Of a stretch of 8,099 bases of DNA, positions 1 through 6,136 are shown piece by piece. The notes beneath the pieces are model-generated. The model was not told the origin of the DNA. It worked only from the letters and a program-made list of their open reading frames with translations, and made no database searches. Position 1 is the stretch's first letter. Every line of letters starts with the position of its first letter. Source of the stretch: Cyanobacteria bacterium UBA1186 (GTDB lineage Bacteria; Cyanobacteriota; Vampirovibrionia; Gastranaerophilales; Gastranaerophilaceae). Location of the stretch: the NCBI GenBank assembly GCA_002309875.1, contig DBYM01000060.1, forward strand, positions 1-8,099, written 5' to 3'. Position numbers and translations under genes: made by a program.

Positions 1-58
1 TCGAATTGCTGTCTACACCGTGAAAGGGTGTTGTCCTAGGCCTCTAGACGATGGGGGC
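1..58 (-). tRNA. tRNA-Glu (anticodon UUC), 3' end cut by window edge
   Basis: Read on the minus strand, this gives acceptor strand GCCCCCA (58-52), a D arm of the form GUCUAGAGGCCUAGGA, and an anticodon stem ACACC/GGUGU closing the loop CUUUCAC (26-20). The anticodon is UUC at 24-22. The variable region AGAC and the start of the T arm (AGCAA UUCGA) follow, and the sequence ends inside the T loop, so the 3' T strand, acceptor 3' strand and CCA are outside the window. The 5' half closely matches cyanobacterial and plastid tRNA-Glu, which also serves tetrapyrrole synthesis in organisms with glutamyl-tRNA reductase. One oddity is A at position 53, where G53 (paired with C61) is nearly universal; the partner base lies beyond the edge. 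Confidence 0.93.
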
Positions 59-69
59 TTGTGACAAAT

Positions 70-100
70 TCTATACTACCAAATCAAACTTCAATGTCAA
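70..100 (-). promoter_or_regulatory. Putative sigma70-type promoter of tRNA-Glu
   Basis: On the minus strand a perfect TTGACA -35 (100-95) lies upstream of the tRNA. The -10 is less clear: TAGTAT (78-73) at 16 bp or TATAGA (75-70) at 19 bp, each 4 of 6 matches. Either would start transcription a few bases before the mature 5' end at 58, as usual for tRNA genes. Seen in sequence; the function is inferred. Confidence 0.5.
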
Positions 101-122
101 GCATTGGGATATTTACCATAAC

Positions 123-140
123 GTTTTACGGTTGTAAAAT
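123..140. repeat. Short dyad just upstream of bioA
   Basis: TTTTAC (124-129) and GTAAAA (134-139) form a perfect 6-bp inverted repeat around GGTT, extendable by one G-U pair (123/140). It lies about 20 bp before the preferred bioA start at 159. It could be an operator or an RNA hairpin near the 5' end of the bioA message. It does not match the BirA operator or the BioR site as I know them. The low complexity of the arms means chance is possible. Confidence 0.35.
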
Positions 141-158
141 ATGAACAAGGACAGAAAG

Positions 159-1499
159 ATGAATTGGCAGGAAGAAGACTTAAAATATATTTGGCACCCG
201 TGTTCTCAGATGAAGGATTACGAAACGCTTCCCCCCATTGTGATTGAGCACGGTGAAGGGATAAACCTCTATGATATTAACGGCAAATGCTACAAAGATG
301 TCATAAGTTCCTGGTGGTGCAACCTTTTGGGGCACTGTAACCCGAGGATTAATTCTGCCGTCAAAAAACAGATTGACGAATTGGAACACGTCATTTTCGC
401 CAATTTCAGCCATAAACCCGCCATAACTCTTTGCCGTGAACTCTCAAAAGTCCTTCCCGAAGGCTTGTGTAAGTTCAACTTTGCCGATAACGGCTCTGCA
501 TCGGTTGAAATGGCTTTAAAAATGAGTTTTCAGTACCATTTGCAGACGGGAAAACCGAAAAAGAAAAGATTTATGGCACTTGCAGATGCATACCACGGCG
601 AAACCCTCGGTGCGCTTGCGGTTGGTGGTGTAGATTTGTATTCCGAGATGTATAAGCCGCTGATGATGGACGTTATAAGGATTGAAGGCCCCGACTGTTA
701 CCGCTGTCCTTGGGGTAAATGTAGAGATAACTGTAATTGTGAATGTTTTGTAAGAGCGGAAGAAATGTTTGAAGAAAAAGCGGACGAAACGGCCGCAATT
801 ATTGTCGAGCCACTTCTTCAAGGCTCTGCAGGCATGAAGGTTTATCCGCCTTTGTACCTCAAAAAACTCCGTGAACTTTGTGACAAATATAATGTGCATT
901 TAATTGCCGACGAGATTGCGACAGGTTACGGCAGGACGGGCAAAATGTGGGCATTTGACCATGCGGGTGTGTCTCCTGATTTGATGTGTCTTTCCAAAGG
1001 TTTGACGGGCGGATATATGCCAATGGCATTGGTTGTAACCACTCAGAAAATCTATGATGCCTTTTATGACGATTATCTGAAGGGCAAGGCGTTTATGCAC
1101 TCCCATACGTATTCGGGAAATCCGCTTGCCTGCTCGGCGGGAATCGAGGTCCTGAATATTCTGCGGGAAGAAAAAATTATCGAAAAAGCCGTTGAGAAGG
1201 CAAAATATTTTAACAAAATAATCAAAGAAAAATTTTTACCCCTCGAAAATACGGGCGAAGTCCGCTCAATCGGCCTGATTAATGCAATCGAACTTGTTAA
1301 AAACAAAGAAACGAAAGAGCCTTTGGATTATACGAAGCGGACGGGTTACCAAATTTACAAAAAGGCACTTGAAAAAGGCGTGATTTTGCGTCCGTTGGGC
1401 GATGTAATCTATTTCAACCCGCCTTTGATTATCGAAAAAGAGGATATGGATTTTGTAACTGACGTTGCGTTGGAATGTACAAAAGACGTTCTTTCATGA
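159..1499 (+). CDS. bioA: Adenosylmethionine-8-amino-7-oxononanoate aminotransferase (BioA), biotin synthesis
   Basis: PLP-dependent class III aminotransferase that converts 8-amino-7-oxononanoate (KAPA) to 7,8-diaminononanoate (DAPA), the penultimate stage of biotin ring assembly, in the cytoplasm. Numbering is from the ATG at 159 (446 aa, normal length). Visible motifs: SSWW (51-54) in the substrate pocket, NGSAS (111-115) for PLP phosphate, YHG (145-147), the family signature DEIATGYGRTG (251-261), the PLP lysine K280 in SKGLTGG, and R411 in LRPLGD, matching the substrate-carboxylate arginine of E. coli BioA. A cysteine-rich loop (C180, C183, C188, C192, C194, C196) is unusual. The start at 159 is preferred because AAGGA (147-151) sits 7 nt upstream; the in-frame ATG at 141 has only a weak site but cannot be excluded. 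The C-terminal third resembles lysine-using BioK of Bacillus, so the amino donor (SAM or lysine) is not settled. First gene of the operon. Confidence 0.92.
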   Translation: MNWQEEDLKYIWHPCSQMKDYETLPPIVIEHGEGINLYDINGKCYKDVISSWWCNLLGHCNPRINSAVKKQIDELEHVIFANFSHKPAITLCRELSKVLPEGLCKFNFADNGSASVEMALKMSFQYHLQTGKPKKKRFMALADAYHGETLGALAVGGVDLYSEMYKPLMMDVIRIEGPDCYRCPWGKCRDNCNCECFVRAEEMFEEKADETAAIIVEPLLQGSAGMKVYPPLYLKKLRELCDKYNVHLIADEIATGYGRTGKMWAFDHAGVSPDLMCLSKGLTGGYMPMALVVTTQKIYDAFYDDYLKGKAFMHSHTYSGNPLACSAGIEVLNILREEKIIEKAVEKAKYFNKIIKEKFLPLENTGEVRSIGLINAIELVKNKETKEPLDYTKRTGYQIYKKALEKGVILRPLGDVIYFNPPLIIEKEDMDFVTDVALECTKDVLS

Positions 1500-1540
1500 T
1501 AAAATTTTTGAGAAGGGATTTTTTGAAAGGAGTTAATCAA

Positions 1541-2338
1541 ATGGAAAAATTAGCAGATATTGGTGTATTTGGTGGTTCAGGATTTTACAAGTTTTTGGAA
1601 GATATTAAAGAAGTGAGGATTGAAACTCCTTACGGTATGCCTTCCGACAGTTTGTTTGTCGGTAAAATCGGCAGTCACAAAGTTGCATTTATGCCTCGTC
1701 ATGGCAGAAATCACACGATTTTGCCTCATTTGATTAATTACAGGGCAAACGTTTGGGCGATGAAGGAAATCGGCTGTAAACGTGTTATTTCGCCCTGCGC
1801 TGCGGGAAGTCTGCAAAAACACATTGTACCGGGCCATTTTGTAATCTGCGACCAATTCGTAGATTGGACCGACGGCAGAAAATCAACCTTCTTTGAAGGT
1901 CCGATTGTTACTCACCCGTCTGCGGCTGAAACTTATTGCCCTGAGATGAGAAAACTTGCCATAGAAACCGCAAAGGGACTCGGAATAACCGTTCACGAAA
2001 CGGGTACGGTTGTTGTAATTAACGGGCCTCGTTTTTCAACCAAGGCGGAATCAAAATTCTTTACGGCACAGGGTTGGGAAGTTATCAATATGACTGCTTT
2101 CCCTGAAGCATACCTTGTCAAAGAAATGGATATGTGTCCTCTGAACATATCTCTGATAACCGATTATGATGCGGGATTGGTCGGAGATGTTCCTCCTGTT
2201 TCTCACCATGAGGTTATTGAAGTATTCAACAAAAACGTTGAAAATCTCAAGAAACTTCTGTTCACAATGATTGAGAAACTTCCTGAGGACAACAACACTT
2301 GTGAATGTGCCAAAACACGTGCCAATTCAAGGCTCTAG
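1541..2338 (+). CDS. mtnP: S-methyl-5'-thioadenosine phosphorylase (MTAP)
   Basis: Purine nucleoside phosphorylase family 2 enzyme. It cleaves methylthioadenosine with phosphate to adenine and methylthioribose-1-phosphate (methionine/adenine salvage, cytoplasm). The protein is 265 aa, close to the family norm. Motifs: GGSGF (11-15) and RHGRNHT (53-59) for phosphate, CAAGS (86-90), NGPRFST (161-167), NMT (183-185), and TDYD (207-210), whose two aspartates correspond to the adenine-reading Asp pair of human MTAP and argue against guanosine/inosine phosphorylase activity. The related methylthioinosine phosphorylases are the main alternative. The ATG at 1541 is chosen because AAAGGAG (1526-1532) lies 8 nt upstream; a longer frame open to 1475 overlaps bioA and has no such site. 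It follows bioA by 41 nt with no terminator. The short Cys-containing tail (CECAKTR) looks lineage-specific. Confidence 0.93.
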   Translation: MEKLADIGVFGGSGFYKFLEDIKEVRIETPYGMPSDSLFVGKIGSHKVAFMPRHGRNHTILPHLINYRANVWAMKEIGCKRVISPCAAGSLQKHIVPGHFVICDQFVDWTDGRKSTFFEGPIVTHPSAAETYCPEMRKLAIETAKGLGITVHETGTVVVINGPRFSTKAESKFFTAQGWEVINMTAFPEAYLVKEMDMCPLNISLITDYDAGLVGDVPPVSHHEVIEVFNKNVENLKKLLFTMIEKLPEDNNTCECAKTRANSRL

Positions 2339-2349
2339 GGGAGTGATTT

Positions 2350-2625
2350 ATGGACCATACTGTTACAAGGATTGTTAATCAATTATTCTATTTTTATTAC
2401 ATAGTCATAATTTTAAGGATTTTCCTGAGTTGGATACGCTCGATTGATTGGGAAGTTCAGCCGTACAGGGCTTTGAGTGCCATGACGGACCCTTTCTTAA
2501 ACATTTTCAGAGGGATTATCCCTCCGATTGGCGGAATGCTTGATATTTCGCCGGTTATTGCGATAATTCTGCTTCAGATTTTGCAGGGTTTGATTGTGGG
2601 ACAACTGTTCAGATTGGGACTTTAA
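2350..2625 (+). CDS. yggT: YggT-family (YlmG/Ycf19-like) membrane protein
   Basis: Small inner-membrane protein of 91 aa with two hydrophobic segments (about 10-29 and 66-87) joined by a conserved loop. The family signature is visible: RIFLSWI (23-29), then TDPFLNIFRGIIPP (46-59) and the LDISP motif before the second segment. E. coli YggT carries two tandem copies of this unit; this is the single-copy form seen in cyanobacteria, plastids and Gram-positives. Homologues have been linked to nucleoid/division organisation, thylakoid cytochrome maturation and osmotic tolerance, but no precise molecular role is established. GGGGAG (2338-2343) overlaps the mtnP stop codon and sits 6 nt before the ATG. 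Its stop shares a base with the next start (TAATG, 2623-2627), so translation of the pair is likely coupled. Confidence 0.9.
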   Translation: MDHTVTRIVNQLFYFYYIVIILRIFLSWIRSIDWEVQPYRALSAMTDPFLNIFRGIIPPIGGMLDISPVIAIILLQILQGLIVGQLFRLGL

Positions 2626-3629
2626 TGGTCGAAAAAGCGAAGAGAATTCTTTTTATAAATTTTGGCGGATTAGGAGATGAAATCCTCTTCCTGCCTGCAA
2701 TTATTTCCGTAAAAAAACAGTATCCGAATTCTCTTATTACGCTCGCTTTGGAGGGCAGAAGTGCAGGAATTACGAGCCTTACGGATATTATTGACGATAT
2801 TTTGTGCGTTGACCTCAAAAACTGCGGGAAATTCAAAAAATACCTCGAAATCCTTAACCTTCTGATAAAGATTTGGGGGAATAATTACGACGCAGTAATT
2901 TCTTCGGGCTCAAGCAAATTTATCTCAATTTTTCTCTTTCTCACGTTTATAACAAAGAGATTTGGCTACGATACGGGCAGATTAAGCAGAATGCTGCTTA
3001 CAAAAGCAGTTCCTCTGAACAAAAATCAGTATGCGGTAAAAATGTACCATGATTTAGTTCAAAATATTACGGATATTAAAACAGAACTGCCTGAACTTAG
3101 TATCAAAAAGAAACCGAAAATCGAAAATTCCGTGGTTATTCACCCCGGAGTGAGCAAAATGAGTGTCGATAAGGGTATGATTAAGACGATTTCTGCCAAA
3201 GAGTGGGCAAGAACGGTTGAACTCCTTGCAGACAGAGGAAAGCGGGTTATTCTTGCGGGCGGACCTGATGACAAAGAGGTTATTGACGTTATTGCAAAAA
3301 CCGTCCCGCCTGAAAAATTTGAGAATTTGTACGGAAAAACAACGAGTATTAAAGAACTTGCAGAACTCATATCGGGTGCGGAAATTTTTCTCTGCTCGGA
3401 TTCGGCGCCTTTGCATATTGCGGTTGCTCTGAATGTCAGGACTTATGCGATTTTTGGCTCGACAGACGATAAAAAACTGATACCTGAAGGCGGCTGCGTA
3501 ACTCCCGTAAAGGCGGATTGCGATTGTCCTCTGAGGCCTTGTTTGTGGGAAAAACGGCAGACAACCTGCGAGGAATTAAGTTGTCTGAAAATCCCTGCGG
3601 AAAAGATTGCGGAAGCGGTTTTGAACTGA
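2625..3629 (+). CDS. Glycosyltransferase family 9 (heptosyltransferase-like)
   Basis: GT-B fold glycosyltransferase of 334 aa, related to ADP-heptose:LPS heptosyltransferases (WaaC/WaaF/RfaQ). It is expected at the cytoplasmic face of the inner membrane, adding a sugar to a lipid-linked or LPS core acceptor. Visible: N-terminal acceptor motif FGGLGDEI (13-20), with D18 at the position of the catalytic Asp of E. coli WaaC; HPGVSK (173-178) opening the nucleotide-sugar domain; GGPDD (212-216); and SDSAPLHIAVAL (258-269), the donor-binding signature. The C-terminal cysteine group (C291, C299, C301, C306, C315, C320) is common in GT9 enzymes and possibly structural. Donor and acceptor cannot be read from sequence, so no symbol is given. 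The start overlaps the yggT stop by 1 nt and has no strong ribosome site of its own, consistent with translational coupling. Confidence 0.87.
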   Translation: MVEKAKRILFINFGGLGDEILFLPAIISVKKQYPNSLITLALEGRSAGITSLTDIIDDILCVDLKNCGKFKKYLEILNLLIKIWGNNYDAVISSGSSKFISIFLFLTFITKRFGYDTGRLSRMLLTKAVPLNKNQYAVKMYHDLVQNITDIKTELPELSIKKKPKIENSVVIHPGVSKMSVDKGMIKTISAKEWARTVELLADRGKRVILAGGPDDKEVIDVIAKTVPPEKFENLYGKTTSIKELAELISGAEIFLCSDSAPLHIAVALNVRTYAIFGSTDDKKLIPEGGCVTPVKADCDCPLRPCLWEKRQTTCEELSCLKIPAEKIAEAVLN

Positions 3630-3646
3630 CAGTTTAAGGAGAAATT

Positions 3647-4225
3647 ATGGCTAAGAAAGAAGAAAAAGGAATAGAGTTTGACCCGGGGTTTGGCCCTTAT
3701 ATATTGGCACTTGAGGGTACCGTTCAGTATTTATACACCGATATAAACAGGTTCAAAAATCTTTCTCAGAAGAAGGTCAAATTTATGCAGTATCACAAAA
3801 AACTTCTTGATGTTTTTTATAATAACGTCGGGTTTTACACGGGTTGTCTTATGTGGGCATCGTATATTCTGACTCAGCCGAAACAAAAAATTCTCGGAAA
3901 CCACTGTTTCGGGAAGGAATATGACGAGGAGCAGAATATTGCCGAAACTCAGTATATGCTTAATTTTATTAACCTTTTCCCGAAGGATATGAAATACTTT
4001 TTGGGTAAGGATTTTGCTTTCGACAAAAAAATTACCAAATTGGTCGAGACCTATGAAGAGTTCCTGAAACTTAATAAGGGCTTCACTCCTTCGGAATTTA
4101 ATACCGATATTGTCCTGCCAAAGGGTGTAAAAGCATACAAAGACACGTTTAAGACGCTTGTGGATAAATCGGTCTCCGATGGAAATCTTAATCAATTGTC
4201 AGAGCATATTTCCGAAGTAATATAA
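3647..4225 (+). CDS. Unrecognised 192-aa helical protein, last gene of the operon
   Basis: I do not recognise a family. It is a real gene by context: AAGGAGA (3636-3642) lies 4 nt before the ATG, it begins 17 nt after the GT9 gene, and codon use matches the neighbours. The protein has a charged N-terminus (MAKKEEKG), no signal peptide, and appears largely helical and rich in Lys, Phe and Tyr. One moderately hydrophobic stretch (about 60-76, with GFYTGCLMWASYIL) looks more like a buried helix than a membrane span. Two cysteines (C67, C87) and H86 are present without a recognisable metal motif. The position suggests a link to envelope or sugar transfer, but that is only guilt by association. 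Likely cytoplasmic. Confidence 0.8.
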   Translation: MAKKEEKGIEFDPGFGPYILALEGTVQYLYTDINRFKNLSQKKVKFMQYHKKLLDVFYNNVGFYTGCLMWASYILTQPKQKILGNHCFGKEYDEEQNIAETQYMLNFINLFPKDMKYFLGKDFAFDKKITKLVETYEEFLKLNKGFTPSEFNTDIVLPKGVKAYKDTFKTLVDKSVSDGNLNQLSEHISEVI

Positions 4226-4227
4226 TT

Positions 4228-4269
4228 TAGTGGTGAGTGAGGTGTTATAATTCTATTCACTAATCACTA
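4228..4269. repeat. Hairpin-forming TCACTA-type repeat upstream of rseP
   Basis: Arms 4228-4240 and 4257-4269 form a 13-bp stem with one G-U wobble and one mismatch around a 16-nt loop. The right arm continues as a run of CACTA units spaced 7-8 bp apart to about 4284 (TCACTAATCACTATTCACTA...). An 18-bp segment here (4261-4278) recurs in perfect inverted orientation at 5744-5761 after rseP. No T tract follows closely, so a Rho-independent terminator role for the bioA operon is doubtful; a dispersed intergenic repeat is more likely. Confidence 0.7.
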
Positions 4270-4291
4270 TTCACTAGTCACTAATTTATCT

Positions 4292-4328
4292 TTTACCCTC
4301 ATGTATTTACCCTCATGTATTTACCCCA
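4292..4328. repeat. 14-bp tandem repeat, about 2.6 copies, in the rseP promoter region
   Basis: TTTACCCTCATGTA occurs exactly at 4292-4305 and 4306-4319, and a third partial unit (TTTACCC plus mismatch) occupies 4320-4328. The last unit overlaps where the -35 element of the rseP promoter would lie. Direct repeats in this position can be regulator-binding sites, or they may come from slippage. Confidence 0.85.
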
Positions 4329-4346
4329 CTGTTTTTGTGCTAGAAT
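4320..4346 (+). promoter_or_regulatory. Putative extended -10 promoter of rseP
   Basis: TAGAAT (4341-4346, 5 of 6 to consensus) is preceded by TGC, giving an extended -10. The best upstream element is TTTACC (4320-4325) at a short 15-bp spacing, part of the tandem repeat. A start near 4353 would leave a leader of under 20 nt, just containing the ribosome site AGGGAGAGGA (4356-4365). Confidence 0.5.
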
Positions 4347-4369
4347 TTTCTCAAAAGGGAGAGGAATAA

Positions 4370-5737
4370 ATGTCAATTATTATAATGATACTTTTGTTAA
4401 GTTTACTCATATTAGTCCACGAGGCAGGACATTTCCTGACTGCACGTGCGTTCGGAATTAAGGTTGAGCGTTTCGGTTTCGGGCTTCCGATCGGGCCGAC
4501 GTTGTTTAAAAAACAGTGCGGTGATGTGGAAGTCGTCGTGCATGCTTTTCTCTTGGGCGGATATGTTTCTTTCCCTGATGACGACAAGGATTGCGACCTG
4601 CCCGAAGACTCTCCCGAAAGGTTTGCAAATAAACCGATTTGGCAGAGAGCATTCGTTGTTTCGGCAGGTGTCGTTGCAAACGTGGTCTGTGCAATTGCCC
4701 TCGTTATGGTTGTTGCAATATTTTCGGGCAAATTACCTTCCGGAACGTATGATATTTATACGGGAAGCATAAGCGCACCAAAAGGCGCAAGCATTTGGGA
4801 TTCGGGCCTGCAAATCGGCGATAAACTCGAAACCATTAACGGGTGTAAAATCAATAATGTCTATACGATAGTTACTATTGTCAAAAACAGCGCAAAGAGC
4901 AACGGAATCGTATCTCAGAAGGTTATTGACGAAAACTTTGCAAAACTCAAAGGGCTTAACCCCGCTCTGAACAAAGACGAAATTATACCGCAGGATTTGT
5001 CAATCAGGTTGCCCGAAGACCTCTCAGTTGACGTGATTACGATGGATAAGTTTGCCGCAAAAGGTGCAAAATACTTCAAGAAAGAAGGAATTAAACTCGA
5101 GCCGAGAATAAGAGAACTGAAGAAAACAATCGGTGACAAGACGGTTTACACTTCAAACGGTGAATACACGCTCTATGACGTTGCTATGGCGGTTTCTGAC
5201 GGGAATCACCCGATTAACTTTACCGTAATCAGAGACGGAAAAACCGTCGAACTCAAATCGATTTACCCTGACGAAAAAGGTCTGATAGGCATCGGGCTTA
5301 ATGCCGAACAGAAAATGATTAAGACAAAAACACTGAAATCAATAATTGTGGATAGCAACAAATACCTGTGGGACAACACATATACGATGATGTATTCCCT
5401 CGGGCAGTTGTTTACGGGCAATATTCCTCTCAAAGAAATGCACGGAGTTGTTGCCATAACCAAGATTGGCGGAGATATTATCCAAAAGACGGGTAAATCA
5501 GCCGGAATACTTCTTGCGGCGTTGATTTCGATGAACCTTGCAATACTTAATATTCTCCCGATTCCTGCACTTGATGGCGGGCATCTGATGTTTCTGCTTG
5601 CGGAGAAAATCATCGGAAAACCCGTTGAGGAAAAGGTTATCGAGAAAATATCGTCGGTATTCTTTACCCTGCTTATTATTCTGATGTTGTTTGTACTCTT
5701 TAACGACATTGTACTGATTGTCGGCAAGGGGGGGTAA
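4370..5737 (+). CDS. rseP: RseP/RasP site-2 intramembrane zinc metalloprotease
   Basis: Membrane-embedded M50B protease that cuts transmembrane segments such as anti-sigma factors and signal-peptide remnants. It has 455 aa (E. coli RseP about 450). The first membrane helix carries HEAGH (17-21) for zinc and catalysis; the substrate loop GGYV is at 63-66; a second helix (92-118) starts with the usual WQR...AG..AN pattern; the extracytoplasmic part is about 130-310; then MNLAILNILPIPALDGGH (388-405) supplies the third zinc ligand D402; a last helix is at about 428-450. The extracytoplasmic part is long enough for two PDZ domains and holds two similar openings, IGDKLETING (149-158) and IGDKTVYTSNG (254-264), with RDGKTVEL (288-295) as a typical PDZ ending; the stretch between them (about 175-253) is not obviously PDZ-like. 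The strong ribosome site (4356-4365) fixes the start. It is transcribed apart from the bioA operon. Confidence 0.93.
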   Translation: MSIIIMILLLSLLILVHEAGHFLTARAFGIKVERFGFGLPIGPTLFKKQCGDVEVVVHAFLLGGYVSFPDDDKDCDLPEDSPERFANKPIWQRAFVVSAGVVANVVCAIALVMVVAIFSGKLPSGTYDIYTGSISAPKGASIWDSGLQIGDKLETINGCKINNVYTIVTIVKNSAKSNGIVSQKVIDENFAKLKGLNPALNKDEIIPQDLSIRLPEDLSVDVITMDKFAAKGAKYFKKEGIKLEPRIRELKKTIGDKTVYTSNGEYTLYDVAMAVSDGNHPINFTVIRDGKTVELKSIYPDEKGLIGIGLNAEQKMIKTKTLKSIIVDSNKYLWDNTYTMMYSLGQLFTGNIPLKEMHGVVAITKIGGDIIQKTGKSAGILLAALISMNLAILNILPIPALDGGHLMFLLAEKIIGKPVEEKVIEKISSVFFTLLIILMLFVLFNDIVLIVGKGG

Positions 5738-5743
5738 ATAGTT

Positions 5744-5797
5744 ACTAGTGAATAGTGATTAACTCTATTCACTATTCATCATTTACTATTCACTAAA
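5744..5797. repeat. Hairpin-forming TCACTA-type repeat downstream of rseP
   Basis: TGAATAGTGA (5749-5758) and TCACTATTCA (5769-5778) are a perfect 10-bp inverted repeat around a 10-nt loop. A further ACTATTCACTA unit follows (about 5784-5794). Positions 5744-5761 are the exact reverse complement of 4261-4278, so the same repeat family brackets rseP. It begins 6 nt after the rseP stop. A weak terminator role for rseP is possible, but no clean T run follows. Confidence 0.7.
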
Positions 5798-5800
5798 CAA

Positions 5801-5833
5801 AATGAAAAGCAGCAATCCGGTTGGAATCACTGC
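5801..5833 (-). terminator. Rho-independent terminator of the 87-aa gene
   Basis: On the minus strand GCAGUGAUUC (5833-5824) pairs with GGAUUGCUGC (5818-5809), a 10-bp stem with three G-U pairs and loop CAACC, followed directly by UUUUCAUUUU. The G-U pairs become A-C mismatches on the plus strand, so it should act mainly on the minus-strand transcript. It begins 34 nt after that gene's stop codon. Confidence 0.75.
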
Positions 5834-5866
5834 AATTATGTGTGTGTATTATATTATAGAATCTAT

Positions 5867-6130
5867 TTATGCAACCAAATTGAGTTGCTTATTTTCGGCC
5901 TGAGGTTCTTCATTATCAGTAATCAGTTGAAAAGTTCTGTATAATTTGTAACCCAAAGCAACGAGCGGGTTAGAATCAACAGAGTCTGCTTTTCTTGCGT
6001 ATTCCTGGCTCTTTTTAAATCTGACTGCCGCATTCGGGTCTCTGAGCATAAGAATAGCATCTTCTGACTTCATTTCTCTTGATAATGTATTTTCTTTAAA
6101 ACTTATATTTTGTATCTTATTAATCATCAT
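5867..6130 (-). CDS. Unrecognised 87-aa small protein
   Basis: No known family recognised. It is charged and mainly helical, starts MMINKIQNISFKEN, and has no signal peptide; a mildly hydrophobic part (about 53-67, NPLVALGYKLYRTFQ) could be an amphipathic helix. Middle segment 26-46 (LMLRDPNAAVRFKKSQEYAR) suggests a short helical-hairpin or partner-binding protein. The start at 6130 is preferred: GGAGG is 9 nt upstream, whereas an in-frame TTG at 6136 lies only 3 nt from it and the ATG at 6127 is 12 nt away. A strong sigma70-type promoter (6198-6226), a full Shine-Dalgarno and a dedicated terminator mark it as a monocistronic, probably well-expressed gene. It is convergent with rseP and divergent from the ftsI-type gene. 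I recall leaders of the INxISFK kind in many small Gastranaerophilales proteins, but cannot check this here. Confidence 0.78.
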   Translation of the reverse strand: MMINKIQNISFKENTLSREMKSEDAILMLRDPNAAVRFKKSQEYARKADSVDSNPLVALGYKLYRTFQLITDNEEPQAENKQLNLVA

Positions 6131-6136
6131 AACCAA

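Noticed and set aside
72..77. TATACT as a plus-strand -10 for bioA
   Set aside because: No -35 at suitable spacing, and it lies within the tRNA promoter of the opposite strand, about 60 bp too far from a sensible leader.
110..140. BirA-type biotin operator upstream of bioA
   Set aside because: TTGTAAA is present at 132-138 but no matching GGTTTACAA-type half-site lies at the required spacing; only a different short dyad is present.
516..899. 127-codon minus-strand open frame inside bioA (and similar antisense frames in mtnP, GT9, the 192-aa gene and rseP)
   Set aside because: Each lies opposite a well-supported gene, lacks a ribosome site and has low-quality composition; all look like shadow frames.
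1475..1540. Upstream extension of mtnP overlapping the end of bioA
   Set aside because: No ribosome site at 1475, the extra N-terminus is unlike the family, and AAAGGAG is ideally placed for the ATG at 1541.
4228..4269. Rho-independent terminator of the bioA operon
   Set aside because: The stem is good but the loop is 16 nt and no T tract follows; the same repeat occurs after rseP, so it fits a dispersed repeat better.
4228..5797. Composite transposon or insertion sequence around rseP
   Set aside because: The flanking repeats are inverted but simple, no transposase or target duplication is seen, and rseP is a core gene.
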